A DNA stretch of 64,000 nt, from assembly GCA_030524105.1 (NCBI GenBank), contig JAUNHE010000005.1, positions 1 to 64,000 on the forward strand, written 5' to 3'. The notes under the pieces were generated by a model, which saw only the letters and a program-made list of their open reading frames with translations, did not search any database and was not told the origin of the DNA. Position numbers and translations under genes: made by a program. Positions 26,052 to 35,261 of the stretch are shown here, piece after piece (position 1 is the stretch's first letter; each line of letters starts with the position of its first letter). This DNA is from Rothia sp. (in: high G+C Gram-positive bacteria) (lineage in GTDB: Bacteria; Actinomycetota; Actinomycetes; Actinomycetales; Micrococcaceae).

Positions 26052-27197
26052 ATGTTCCCCCGCAAAAATCACCTCAACAATAAAAGACGTTCCCCCCGGG
26101 TTACGGAAGAGATAGCGATAGCTCACGATTACCTGACCCAAAAAGGGGGAGCAGAGCGAGTAGTGTTAGCTATGCACAAGGCTTACCCTCAGGCTACGAT
26201 TTACACTACTCTTTATGATCCTAAGAACACCTACCCGGAGTTTAAAGACGCCAATATTGTAGTTTCACCGCTTAATAAGATCCGCTTCTTTAGAAAAAAT
26301 CATCGGGCCGCTTTGCCCCTGCTAGCTTTGGCTTCTAGCCTGATGCGGGTGCCTGCCCGTAAAACCCTGGTTTCTTCTACTGGCTGGGCCCACGGGTTTA
26401 GGTTTGCTGGTAAATCTTTTGTTTACTGCCATTCACCGGCCCGTTGGCTCTATTTGAGTGATCAGTACCTTGGCCAGTATAGCCCTAAGACAGTGCGGAT
26501 GGCCTTAAGAATACTGCGGCCTTGGTTGATTCTTTGGGATAGGAATGCTGCCCGAAAGGCTAGTACCTACGTCGCTAATTCTACGGAGATTAGGCGCCGG
26601 ATTAGTAGGGTCTATCAGCGGCCTGCAGAGGTTTTTTTCCCTCCTTTTGCCTCAACGCAAGCTCAGTCTCTGGAACCCATCGCTGGATTAGAAAACTTTA
26701 TGGCTGGGGAAGACTATTTTTTGATTGTTTCCCGGCTGCTACCCTATAAAAATATTCATGTAGCGCTTGAGGCTTTTAGTCAGACCGATAAGAAATTGCT
26801 GGTTATTGGTGCCGGGCCTATGGCTCAGGAGCTTTATGCTATGGGTGGGAGCAATGTTCGTTTTGCCAGCAATATCAGCGATGCCCAGATGCGCTATGCT
26901 TACGCTCATTGTCTGGCCTTGCTGGCTATCTCTTATGAGGACTTCGGTTTAACTCCCCTGGAATGCGGTGTTTTTGGTAAGCCAACTATTGCCCTGGAGG
27001 CCGGTGGGTACCTGGATACTATTGTTGAAGGCCTCAACGGCCATTTTATTAAGGTTGCGGCAGCACCGGCTATCCGTGCTGCCGTCAGGCGTTTTAACCC
27101 CGAAGATTGGGATGCTCAGCGTATTAAGGAGCACACGGCACAGTTTTCAGAGGAACGTTTTATTCGTGTGCTCCACGAATACATGGAGAAACTCTAA
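26052..27197 (+). CDS. glycosyltransferase family 4, WbaZ/mannosyltransferase-like
   Basis: GT-B enzyme of 381 residues. The start region IAIAHDYLTQKGGAERVVLAM and the middle stretch VYCHSPARWLYLSDQYL are the usual marks of the WbaZ-like GT4 subgroup, many of which are mannosyltransferases. The donor domain has YFLIVSRLLPYKNIHVALEAF and the E-x7-E motif ISYEDFGLTPLECGVFGKP. It is the last plus-strand gene of locus 1. A GC-rich hairpin follows 10 bases later, before the convergent Excalibur gene. The mannose assignment is only by subgroup resemblance. Confidence 0.87.
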   Translation: MFPRKNHLNNKRRSPRVTEEIAIAHDYLTQKGGAERVVLAMHKAYPQATIYTTLYDPKNTYPEFKDANIVVSPLNKIRFFRKNHRAALPLLALASSLMRVPARKTLVSSTGWAHGFRFAGKSFVYCHSPARWLYLSDQYLGQYSPKTVRMALRILRPWLILWDRNAARKASTYVANSTEIRRRISRVYQRPAEVFFPPFASTQAQSLEPIAGLENFMAGEDYFLIVSRLLPYKNIHVALEAFSQTDKKLLVIGAGPMAQELYAMGGSNVRFASNISDAQMRYAYAHCLALLAISYEDFGLTPLECGVFGKPTIALEAGGYLDTIVEGLNGHFIKVAAAPAIRAAVRRFNPEDWDAQRIKEHTAQFSEERFIRVLHEYMEKL

Positions 27198-27207
27198 GGG
27201 CTGGGGC

Positions 27208-27242
27208 GGGTCTGGCCCCTCAAAGTAGGAGGAGCCAGACCC
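27208..27242. terminator. bidirectional hairpin between convergent genes
   Basis: A nine-base-pair perfect stem GGGTCTGGC/GCCAGACCC, extended by CCTC/GAGG-type pairs inside, lies between the end of locus 1 and the end of the Excalibur gene. No immediate T run follows on the plus strand, so its termination strength is uncertain. Confidence 0.55.
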
Positions 27243-27257
27243 AGTTCACAAAACTTT

Positions 27258-27998
27258 TTAGCCGCGGGCTTCGCAGGCTATGCCGTCCCCGTCTCCATCC
27301 ATTTCTTGACGGTAACCGGCTTGTCCAATGTAGAGTGGGGCGGCACCGGCTTCCCTGGCAGCACTACAGTTTGCGTAGTAGACCTCCTGGGCCGGTGCTT
27401 GATTTGGGGCAGCGAGCAGGCCTGCTGCCGCTTCTTGGTCGTTGGATCCCTGCTGAGCAGGACTGGAGTAAGGTTCGCAGGCTATGCCGTCCCCGTCTCC
27501 ATCCATTTCTTGACGGTAACCGGCTTGTCCAATGTAGAGTGGGGCGGCACCGGCTTCCCTGGCAGCACTACAGTTTGCGTAGTAGACCTCCTGGGCCGGG
27601 GTAGCAAGAGGCTGCTGCACTGCGTCTAGTTCAGCCGTTGATTCTTTTGCTGCCGGTGGATCTACTTCTAGTGCAAGGGGCAAGGGACTCGCTGAGTGGA
27701 TGGGAGAAGGAGTGGCAGAAGGGGTGGGAGAAGGGGTAGCAGAGGGAGTGGAGGTCGCCCTTGTACTAGTGCTGGTAGCAGTAGGGGAAGGGCTGGGAGT
27801 TTGCCTGCTCTGTTCAAGATGGTCTGGGCTGCTGCAGGCTGTCAGACAAAGAATAAGGCTAGCCACTAGAATCCTTGCCGGCTGCCCCAGAATGAAGGGG
27901 ACTATTCTTTTAGAGGATTTTTTTGTTAATGTTTCTGCCGGCTCTGTTGGAGCAGAAGGAACCAGGATTTCTTTCTTGCTATGGCGGGGGTGATACAT
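27258..27998 (-). CDS. lipoprotein-like protein with two Excalibur domains
   Basis: An exported protein. ILVASLILCLTACSS provides a hydrophobic segment ending in a lipobox-like LTAC, preceded by a long polar N-terminus. A Ser/Thr/Pro-rich stalk follows (about residues 65-125), then two Excalibur motifs of about 39 residues each, with the calcium-binding-like DGDGDGIACE core and paired cysteines. The two motifs are identical in protein and in DNA. The frame opens at GTG 28043; ATG 27998 is preferred because it gives a more usual N-terminus, but neither start has a strong ribosome binding site. Excalibur domains occur on surface proteins of Gram-positive bacteria; their role is not known with certainty. 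Confidence 0.75.
   Translation of the reverse strand: MYHPRHSKKEILVPSAPTEPAETLTKKSSKRIVPFILGQPARILVASLILCLTACSSPDHLEQSRQTPSPSPTATSTSTRATSTPSATPSPTPSATPSPIHSASPLPLALEVDPPAAKESTAELDAVQQPLATPAQEVYYANCSAAREAGAAPLYIGQAGYRQEMDGDGDGIACEPYSSPAQQGSNDQEAAAGLLAAPNQAPAQEVYYANCSAAREAGAAPLYIGQAGYRQEMDGDGDGIACEARG
27270..27395 (-). repeat. 126-bp direct repeat, copy encoding the C-terminal Excalibur motif
   Basis: Base-for-base identical by eye to 27474-27599. The repeat spans a whole Excalibur motif plus the preceding PAQEV segment, and keeps the reading frame. Confidence 0.95.
27474..27599 (-). repeat. 126-bp direct repeat, copy encoding the first Excalibur motif
   Basis: Identical partner of 27270-27395. 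The 78 bases between the copies encode a Gln/Ala-rich spacer. Confidence 0.95.
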
Positions 27999-28043
27999 GA
28001 TAAAACCGCTTTCTTCTTTAAAAACGATTTTTAGCGAACTCAC

Positions 28044-28279
28044 CTATTCTGACAGAGTGGATACTCGGCCGGCCTTAGCCAGCCGAGTTTCTGGTGTATC
28101 CACTCCAGCAAGGTAGACGGTTCAGCTAAAATGTTGTGGAGAATTAGGTACTCACGAGTAAGTTACCTGCTGGTAGCTTATCTTAAAGATTACTTGAATT
28201 CAAAAGCATCGAAGAAATATAAAATATTTCTTTAATTTGGAGAGACATAAGGAATATTTATATACAAATGTTTCTATTT
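28044..28279. other. intergenic region with nested palindrome 28055-28105
   Basis: No gene is seen. Outer arms GAGTGGATAC (28055-28064) and GTATCCACTC (28096-28105) are a perfect 10-base inverted repeat. Inside it ACTCGGC (28063-28069) pairs with GCCGAGT (28082-28088). The element lies 11 bases from the upstream GTG of the Excalibur gene and 56 bases from its ATG, so it could be an operator, a 5' UTR structure or a terminator. The remainder, toward 28280, is AT-rich. Confidence 0.6.
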
Positions 28280-28591
28280 CTAGACAATCTGCTGCTGGGG
28301 TGACAGCTCCACTAAGAGCTCCTGCTTGAGCAGCTGATCCACAAAGTCCCGCACCCCGGCTTCAACCGTTTCAGCCGGTTCTTCAAAGGCACGGGCAACC
28401 TGCGTGATTAAAGCCTCCAGGCTCTGTGGTTCTTCCAAAAGTTCCCAGATCACCCGGCCCACCCGGTCTAAAACTATCATTTGCGCTAGAACCAACTGGG
28501 CCAGGTAAACCGCACCCTCATACTTGGACTCGCTCAAGTCTTCGTCATAGACAAAAGCAGCCAAGGCCGAGCGGCACAACCGTACCGTCAT
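28280..28591 (-). CDS. PqqD-like (RRE-fold) small protein
   Basis: A 103-residue protein with the PqqD pattern: a short beta start, then VLDRVGRVIWELLEEPQSLEALITQVARAF, which is the winged-helix core L-x-x-x-G-x-x-I-W-x-L-L plus I-x-x-L. PqqD-like domains usually bind a leader peptide in RiPP pathways or act as partners in polysaccharide-associated systems. The start overlaps the nucleotidyltransferase stop by 4 bases (ATGA), so the two are coupled. No precursor peptide, radical SAM enzyme or lasso cyclase is nearby. The N-terminal 20 residues are not conserved. Confidence 0.72.
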   Translation of the reverse strand: MTVRLCRSALAAFVYDEDLSESKYEGAVYLAQLVLAQMIVLDRVGRVIWELLEEPQSLEALITQVARAFEEPAETVEAGVRDFVDQLLKQELLVELSPQQQIV

Positions 28592-29433
28592 TGCTTACCC
28601 CACAACCTCTTAAAACGCTTAAAAAATTTTTGCCGCCGTTCACCCCGGCTGGGAGAATGGCCCAAAGACATAGCCAAATGGTCGTTATTAACGGTAAAAA
28701 TCTGTAGTAAAACACGGATCTTACCCCTGATAGAAGGCCGGCGTTCAATCCTGGCAAACCACTCTTGATACGCAGGAACCTGCTGAGAAGCAGCCTTCCA
28801 GAGCAGGTAATATTGCTGCCCGCGATGCCGGCTAAGCTGGCCCAAGGCGGTATCAAAAGCAAGCTCAGCATCAAGCTCTTGAGCTCTCTGACGCAGTAAA
28901 GACCAGTCTTGCCGGCTCAAAGTCTGCTGTAAATAGGTGACGTCAAAACGGTACCTGTCCTTGGAACGGGCGCTGTGCACCACAGTAATGACCCTGCAGT
29001 CCAGCAAGGACGGTAAGGAGCAGGGGTAGTGGGCGATGAGCTTTTTCCGTCGGCCCTGCCAGAGCTGTTCAAAACTTGCAGCAGGATCAGCAAAACCAAT
29101 CCCAGGAAAATACCGGTGCACATCGGTAAGACCCCAGACGGGATGGTACAAGGTAGCGGCATGTTCAAAAATAGAGCCCGTTTCAAAGTGGGTCAAAATC
29201 CTCCAGCCGTCAGCCTGCAAAAGGTACATGAGCCGGTTCAGGTGGCCGGGGCGTACCAGCACATCCACATCAGTGCTACTGCGCCCCGGCCTAAAAACTT
29301 CCTCTCCAAAGGCATAACCCTTAACGTGTAAAAGATCAATACCGTTGGCATCGGCCAAACGCTGAAAATAGGCGTGAGAAAGACGGATCCTGGCCGACAA
29401 AGGAGTTACGGTACCAGCGGAAGAATCAGTCAT
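28588..29433 (-). CDS. nucleotidyltransferase family protein (NTP_transf_5-like)
   Basis: A 281-residue protein of the uncharacterised nucleotidyltransferase family (PF14907 type). The key stretch HVKGYAFGEEVFRPGRSSTDVDVLVRP contains the G-R-x-S-x-D-x-D catalytic metal motif, and a second acidic position may lie at LTDVHRYF. No membrane segment is seen. Members are often found next to PqqD-like and exopolysaccharide genes, as here. Their substrate is not established. It lies 16 bases after the BY-kinase gene in the same direction, and the three genes likely form one transcript. Confidence 0.78.
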   Translation of the reverse strand: MTDSSAGTVTPLSARIRLSHAYFQRLADANGIDLLHVKGYAFGEEVFRPGRSSTDVDVLVRPGHLNRLMYLLQADGWRILTHFETGSIFEHAATLYHPVWGLTDVHRYFPGIGFADPAASFEQLWQGRRKKLIAHYPCSLPSLLDCRVITVVHSARSKDRYRFDVTYLQQTLSRQDWSLLRQRAQELDAELAFDTALGQLSRHRGQQYYLLWKAASQQVPAYQEWFARIERRPSIRGKIRVLLQIFTVNNDHLAMSLGHSPSRGERRQKFFKRFKRLWGKQ

Positions 29434-29449
29434 AACAGCAACCGGCTAG

Positions 29450-30868
29450 CTAACCTTTAACAAGACGCTTCAGGCCCCTACGCGAAGATTTGCCCCTACC
29501 CTCACCGTAATACTTGTCATAACCGCTGGAGTAGGATCCGGTATAGCCAAAGCCGTAATAAGAACTACCCAATCCGCTTGCTGGCGTGCGGTTGATAATC
29601 ACGCCAAGAAGCTGAGCCTTAACCGCGGCCAGCATCCTAGCAGCCTCTTCCAGGTGCTCTTTTCTGGTTTTGCCCACAGCGGCAACCAGCACCACACCAT
29701 CAACAGCAGTAGCCAGCAAAGACGCGTCGGTCACCGGCAGCAGCGGGGGCACATCGATAATAACCATAAACTCCTGGGAGAGCTCCTGGACCAGCTGGCT
29801 CATTTTTTCTGAGCCCAAGAGCTCGGCAGGGTTAGGTGGAATCCGGCCGGCCGGTAAAATAAAGAGCTGCGTGTCCTCGTACTGGCGGACAGCTTCAGCA
29901 AGATCAACTTGGCCGGCAAGGACCTGGGTAAGGCCTACCTTAGAATCAACTTTAAACTTTTTAGCAATGGTGGGACGACGCAAATCCGCATCCAGCAAAA
30001 TAGTGGGCTGACCGGTTTCTGCCAGCGAACGAGCCAAGGACGTGGAGACCGTAGACTTACCTTCGCCGGGCTCTGAAGAGGTAATAATGACCGAGCGAGG
30101 CTGCTTATCCACGTTGACAAAACGTAGATTGGTTCGGAACTGGCGGATAGCCTCCTGGGAATTATGGTCATCCTGGCTATCTAAGAGATTGTCTTCGCTG
30201 AGTTTCTCGGTCTCTGGCAAGGTGCCCAGTACTCCAACACCGGTAGCCTTGCTAACATCGTCCTTGGTGCGGATGCGCACATCAACAACCCGTCTTAAGA
30301 AGATCAGAGCATAGACAAAAGCCAAGCCCGCCCCCGCCCCAAGAAGCATATTAACCCTGGTGTTAGGGCTAATAGGGGCACCGGGCTGTGAAGCATCCTC
30401 CAGAGGAACAACCCGGACGCTGGTAGAGCCTTCCATATCGTTGACCACTTTAGCGGTTGCCTCCAAGGCGCTATTGGCCAAGGCCTGGGCACTTTGTGGA
30501 CTAGAGGACTGGGCAGTCACCCTAATAAGGGCGGTGTTGCCTTCGAGCTTGGCAGAAAGACTAGACTGAATAGCGCCCTTAGTCAGGTTTAGCTCTGGGT
30601 TTTGAAGCAGGATCTGGTCAGCAACCGGTCCAGACGTCACCAAAGCTAAATAGGAACTGGCCTTATTAATAGCGGCAGTGTTGCCGGAAATAACGTCGCC
30701 AATGCCGGTTCCAGAATCACTGACGGTTACATAACCAGAAGCAGACGAGGCATAGACCTTAGGCTGAAAGGCAGAGTAGCCAAAGCCCAACAAGGCACCG
30801 ATCAGTAGGCCAAGCAGCAACCAGCGAAGGTTGACTCTGGTCAATCGCAAGAAATCAAGAATTGTCAT
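29450..30868 (-). CDS. Wzz-type chain-length regulator fused to BY-tyrosine kinase
   Basis: A membrane protein of 472 residues. Membrane helix 1 is at about 16-35, an extracellular Wzz domain follows, and membrane helix 2 is at about 173-191. The cytoplasmic bacterial tyrosine kinase has Walker A SSEPGEGKST (264-273), Walker A' LLDADLRRP (291-299) and Walker B VIIDVPPLLP. The C-terminal tail is a tyrosine cluster (SSYYGFGYTGSYSSGYDKYYG), the expected autophosphorylation site. It should set polymer chain length and respond to the LMW phosphatase at 6368. It is first in a three-gene operon with the nucleotidyltransferase and PqqD-like genes. Confidence 0.92.
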   Translation of the reverse strand: MTILDFLRLTRVNLRWLLLGLLIGALLGFGYSAFQPKVYASSASGYVTVSDSGTGIGDVISGNTAAINKASSYLALVTSGPVADQILLQNPELNLTKGAIQSSLSAKLEGNTALIRVTAQSSSPQSAQALANSALEATAKVVNDMEGSTSVRVVPLEDASQPGAPISPNTRVNMLLGAGAGLAFVYALIFLRRVVDVRIRTKDDVSKATGVGVLGTLPETEKLSEDNLLDSQDDHNSQEAIRQFRTNLRFVNVDKQPRSVIITSSEPGEGKSTVSTSLARSLAETGQPTILLDADLRRPTIAKKFKVDSKVGLTQVLAGQVDLAEAVRQYEDTQLFILPAGRIPPNPAELLGSEKMSQLVQELSQEFMVIIDVPPLLPVTDASLLATAVDGVVLVAAVGKTRKEHLEEAARMLAAVKAQLLGVIINRTPASGLGSSYYGFGYTGSYSSGYDKYYGEGRGKSSRRGLKRLVKG

Positions 30869-31023
30869 GGGGAAAAACCTTAAAGGCTCAAGTAACTAGG
30901 GGAAGAAGTGCGAACTTTACAGTCTCTGCGATTCTAGCAGTAACTTATCCATATAATTGTGGACAAGCTGACGTTTTGTAGAAAGTAACAACTTTCACGT
31001 GCAGCCAATATTAACTGTGAATC
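30869..31023. promoter_or_regulatory. promoter region of the BY-kinase operon
   Basis: 155 bases between the rmlA end and the kinase start. A small inverted repeat GAAAGT-4-ACTTTC lies at 30981-30996. The stretch around 30940-30975 is AT-rich and may hold the promoter. No boxes are assigned. Confidence 0.35.
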
Positions 31024-31884
31024 CTAGGGGAGAATACTCAGTAAATATTGGCCGTATCCGCTTTTGATCAAGGGTTGAGCTAGCCGACATAGTTGCTCTG
31101 CATCAATATAACCCATACGCCAGGCAATCTCTTCTGGGCAGCCAATAGAAAGGCCCTGCCTGGCTTGAATAGTACGAATATAGTTGGTGGCATCAGAAAG
31201 AGAGGAAAAAGTACCTGTATCTAACCAAGCCGAACCTCGGGGTAGTATTTCAACCTGAAGTTTACGGTACTGTAAATAGATCCTATTGAGATCGGTAATT
31301 TCAAGTTCTCCGCGCGGGGAAGGCTGAATAGATTTGGCGTACTCAACCACCATATTATCGTAAAAATAGAGGCCCGGAATCGCATATTCACTTCGAGGAT
31401 TAGCGGGCTTTTCTTCTATTGAAACTGCCCTGAATTGTTGGTCAAATTCTACGACGCCATAAGCGCGGGGGTCGGCAACGCGGTAACCAAAAATTGCTGC
31501 ACCGTCTAGCTGGTTATATTTTCTTAGCTGGTTACCAAGGCCGGGTCCATAAAAAATATTATCACCCAGTATAAGGGCCACAGGGTCAGAGGAAATATGC
31601 TCTTCTCCCAGGAGAAAGGCCTGGGCTAGACCCTCGGGCGAGGGCTGAATCTTATAGGAAAAACTTACCCCAAACTGGGAGCCATCGCCCAATAAATTCT
31701 TGAATTGCTGCTGATCTTCGGGGGTGGTGATAATGAGGATGTCCTGGATACCGGCCAGCATCAAAGTGGACAGGGGGTAGTAGATCATGGGCTTATCGTA
31801 AACAGGGGTCAGCTGCTTACTAATACCTAGGGTGATGGGGTGGAGTCTACTGCCGGTTCCTCCTGCAAGAATAATACCTTTCAT
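31024..31884 (-). CDS. rmlA: glucose-1-phosphate thymidylyltransferase
   Basis: First step of dTDP-L-rhamnose synthesis: dTTP plus glucose 1-phosphate. The signature [18 protein letters not shown] at the N-terminus, [17 protein letters not shown] and [11 protein letters not shown] are classic for RmlA. The length of 286 is normal. It is divergent from rmlB with only about 80 bases between them, so the pathway is driven from a shared promoter region. Confidence 0.96.
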   Translation of the reverse strand: MKGIILAGGTGSRLHPITLGISKQLTPVYDKPMIYYPLSTLMLAGIQDILIITTPEDQQQFKNLLGDGSQFGVSFSYKIQPSPEGLAQAFLLGEEHISSDPVALILGDNIFYGPGLGNQLRKYNQLDGAAIFGYRVADPRAYGVVEFDQQFRAVSIEEKPANPRSEYAIPGLYFYDNMVVEYAKSIQPSPRGELEITDLNRIYLQYRKLQVEILPRGSAWLDTGTFSSLSDATNYIRTIQARQGLSIGCPEEIAWRMGYIDAEQLCRLAQPLIKSGYGQYLLSILP

Positions 31885-32966
<1,082 letters not shown>

Positions 32967-32967
32967 C

Positions 32968-34398
32968 ATGACCCAAAAACTTGCAGTTCATCAGACGGCA
33001 ATACCCGGCCTACTCATCATCGACCTGCCTGTGCCAGCGGATAACCGCGGCTGGTTTAAAGAGAATTGGCAGCGCCAAAAAATGCTAGCCCTAGGCCTGC
33101 CAGATTTTAATCCGGTGCAAAATAATATTTCCTTTAACAGCAAGGTAGGTAGCACACGCGGTATTCATGCAGAGCCTTGGGACAAATACATCTCTGTAGC
33201 TAGCGGCAGAATTTTTGCCGCCTGGGTAGACCTTAGAAAGGGGCCTAGCCTGGGTAAAACAGTCAGCCTGGAGTTAGGGCCAGACCGGGCTGTTTTTGTT
33301 CCCCGAGGTGTGGGTAATTCCTACCAGACCCTGCAAGAAAATACAGCCTACACCTACCTGGTTAATGACCACTGGTCTGCTAGCTCCCAAGAAAACTATA
33401 GTTTTCTTAATCTGGCAGACCAGCATGCTGCTATTGACTGGCCTATTCCACTGGACCAAGCAGAGCTATCGGATAAGGATCAAAAGCACCCTTTCTGGCC
33501 CGATATTGTTCCGATCGACCCGGCCCCCCTCCTTGTAGTAGGGGCTGAAGGTCAGCTGGGTAAAGAACTCGTCAGGCAGCTGAGCCAGCAGCACATACCC
33601 TACATTGCTTGTGGACGGACAGAAATAGATCTGGCTAAACCACAAGACTGGCTAGAGGCCTACCGCTGGTCTTCTTTAGCCGGCATCATTAATGCTGGCG
33701 CTTACACCGCCGTAGACCGGGCCGAAAGCAGCCAGGGGCGCAGTCAGGCTTGGGCAGTTAATGCTAAAGGGCCGGCAGCCCTTGCAGCCCTTGCCCAGCA
33801 GGCTGGAATACCCCTGGTACAGGTTTCCACAGACTACGTTTTTGACGGCAGCTTGCCCGTGGGTCACTATTACACTGAGCAAGATAACCCAGCCCCGCTC
33901 TCCGTCTATGGCCAGTCTAAGGCAGCCGGTGAACTAGGGGTAAGTAGCCTCAGTAAGCACTATATTGTGCGCACATCCTGGGTGATCGGAGCTGGCAAAA
34001 ACTTTGTTGCTACCATGAGTCAACTAGCGCAAAAATCAGCGGAGCCAGCTGTTGTTGCAGACCAGTTTGGCCGGCCAACCTTTACTGAAGACCTAGCTGC
34101 CGGCATTTTGCATCTGCTGAAGAGTAAGGCTCCCTACGGAACCTACCACCTAACAAACAGCGGTGACATTATCAGCTGGGCGCAACTAGCCCAGGCAGTT
34201 TTTACAGCTCACGGCTTGAGCCCCAACAAGGTGAAGGCAACAAGCACGGCAGCTTACTTTGCTAAAACTACAGTTTTTGCACCCCGGCCCAAAAATTCCG
34301 CACTGGACCTGACAAAAATAATGGCCACGGGTTTTACCCCCCGAGACCACCGGCAGGCCTTAGCGGCATACCTGGGTGTAGCCTTGCCAGAAAGTTAG
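32968..34398 (+). CDS. bifunctional dTDP-4-keto-6-deoxyglucose 3,5-epimerase / dTDP-4-keto-rhamnose reductase
   Basis: A fusion of the last two steps of dTDP-rhamnose synthesis. Residues 1 to about 180 are the RmlC cupin: DNRGWFKENW, the catalytic histidine in TRGIHAEPW, and FVPRGVGNSYQTL. Residues from about 187 are the RmlD reductase: VVGAEGQLGKEL for NAD(P)H binding, INAGAYTAVDRAE, STDYVFDG and the Y-x-x-x-K motif in VYGQSKAAGE. Such fusions are known in actinobacteria. ATG 32968 follows the rmlB stop directly; a frame extending back to 32932 overlaps rmlB and is rejected. Confidence 0.92.
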   Translation: MTQKLAVHQTAIPGLLIIDLPVPADNRGWFKENWQRQKMLALGLPDFNPVQNNISFNSKVGSTRGIHAEPWDKYISVASGRIFAAWVDLRKGPSLGKTVSLELGPDRAVFVPRGVGNSYQTLQENTAYTYLVNDHWSASSQENYSFLNLADQHAAIDWPIPLDQAELSDKDQKHPFWPDIVPIDPAPLLVVGAEGQLGKELVRQLSQQHIPYIACGRTEIDLAKPQDWLEAYRWSSLAGIINAGAYTAVDRAESSQGRSQAWAVNAKGPAALAALAQQAGIPLVQVSTDYVFDGSLPVGHYYTEQDNPAPLSVYGQSKAAGELGVSSLSKHYIVRTSWVIGAGKNFVATMSQLAQKSAEPAVVADQFGRPTFTEDLAAGILHLLKSKAPYGTYHLTNSGDIISWAQLAQAVFTAHGLSPNKVKATSTAAYFAKTTVFAPRPKNSALDLTKIMATGFTPRDHRQALAAYLGVALPES

Positions 34399-34579
34399 CA
34401 GTCAGGCATAATTAACAGGTTGCCCGCGATAGGGCAGCAGGCCAAGGCGGTGGAATGCCCGTGAGCATAAGGGTAGGTCCGAAACCGACGGTGGCTGAAC
34501 TGGAAGACCTGTTTTCTGGCGTCAGTACACTCGATGACTTGGCGCACAGTAATTCCAGCTATAGAAGGAGTAGGACCCA
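34399..34579 (+). promoter_or_regulatory. leader region of rplY, possibly structured
   Basis: 181 bases with no convincing gene. Several short self-complementary segments are seen: TGCCC/GGGCA at 34421-34436, ATGC/GCAT near 34455-34467, and GCCA (34441) against TGGC (34492). The ribosome binding site AGAAGGAG lies at 34563-34570, before the GTG of rplY. It could be a 5' UTR with autoregulatory structure, as some ribosomal protein leaders have, but it matches no family I know by eye. Confidence 0.35.
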
Positions 34580-35188
34580 GTGTCTAACGCCATCAAAATT
34601 TCTGCAACCCTCCGTGAAGACTTTGGTAAGGGTTACGCTCGCCGTATCCGCATGGCAGGGGACATCCCTGCCGTTGTCTACGGGCACGGTACCGAGCCTC
34701 AGCACCTGGTCTTGCCCGGGCACGCAACAACGCTGGCCGCCCGGCATGCAAACGCTATCCTCTCCATTGACGTTGAGGGCGGTCAGCAGATTCTGGCCAT
34801 GATTAAAGACATCCAGCGCCACCCCATCCGCCCAGAACTGCAGCACATCGACTTGCTCATCGTTAAACGCGGTGAGCGCGTCGAAATCGAGGTACCTTTG
34901 CATATCGAGGGTGAAGTCGAAAAGGGTGCGGTAGCTAATCAAGAAGAAACCGTCATTCTGGTCGAAGCGGACGCGCTTCAGTCTCCTGAAGCCATCGTGG
35001 CCAGCATTGAGGGCCGCAAGGTTGGTCAGCACCTGCTGGCTGGGGATATTGACTTACCTGCCGGAGTCAGCCTAGCTGCCGATCCAGAATTGCTGATTGT
35101 TAACGTTTCTGAGCCAGAAGCTTTGGATGTTCCCGAAGCCGGCGAAGAAGCCGCAGAACAGGCAAATCAGCCGGCAGAAGCTGAGTAA
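34580..35188 (+). CDS. rplY: 50S ribosomal protein L25 / general stress protein Ctc
   Basis: Binds 5S rRNA in the large subunit. The L25 domain starts at KISATLREDFGKGYARRIRM-type sequence with IPAVVYGHG. From about residue 95 the TL5/Ctc C-terminal beta domain follows (VEIEVPLHIEGEVEKGA). The 202 residues and an acidic, Ala-rich tail are typical of the long actinobacterial form. The start is GTG with AGAAGGAG upstream. A terminator follows, yet pth is only 70 bases downstream. Confidence 0.96.
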   Translation: MSNAIKISATLREDFGKGYARRIRMAGDIPAVVYGHGTEPQHLVLPGHATTLAARHANAILSIDVEGGQQILAMIKDIQRHPIRPELQHIDLLIVKRGERVEIEVPLHIEGEVEKGAVANQEETVILVEADALQSPEAIVASIEGRKVGQHLLAGDIDLPAGVSLAADPELLIVNVSEPEALDVPEAGEEAAEQANQPAEAE

Positions 35189-35203
35189 GCTTAAGCCGTG
35201 GTT

Positions 35204-35247
35204 GAGGCCTGTACCGGGCTCACCATCTCGGTACAGGCCTCACTTTT
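35204..35247 (+). terminator. terminator between rplY and pth
   Basis: A perfect 13-base-pair stem, GAGGCCTGTACCG (35204-35216) with CGGTACAGGCCTC (35229-35241), has a 12-base loop and is followed by ACTTTTAT. Confidence 0.85.
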
Positions 35248-35261
35248 ATCCTGGAGTAAAC

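Noticed and set aside
34399-34579. T-box, cobalamin or TPP riboswitch upstream of rplY
   Set aside because: Short stretches resemble parts of such motifs but the conserved core sequences are missing.
34455-34802. Plus-strand frame of 115 residues across the rplY start
   Set aside because: It overlaps the certain rplY gene in another frame and its sequence is low in any recognisable pattern.
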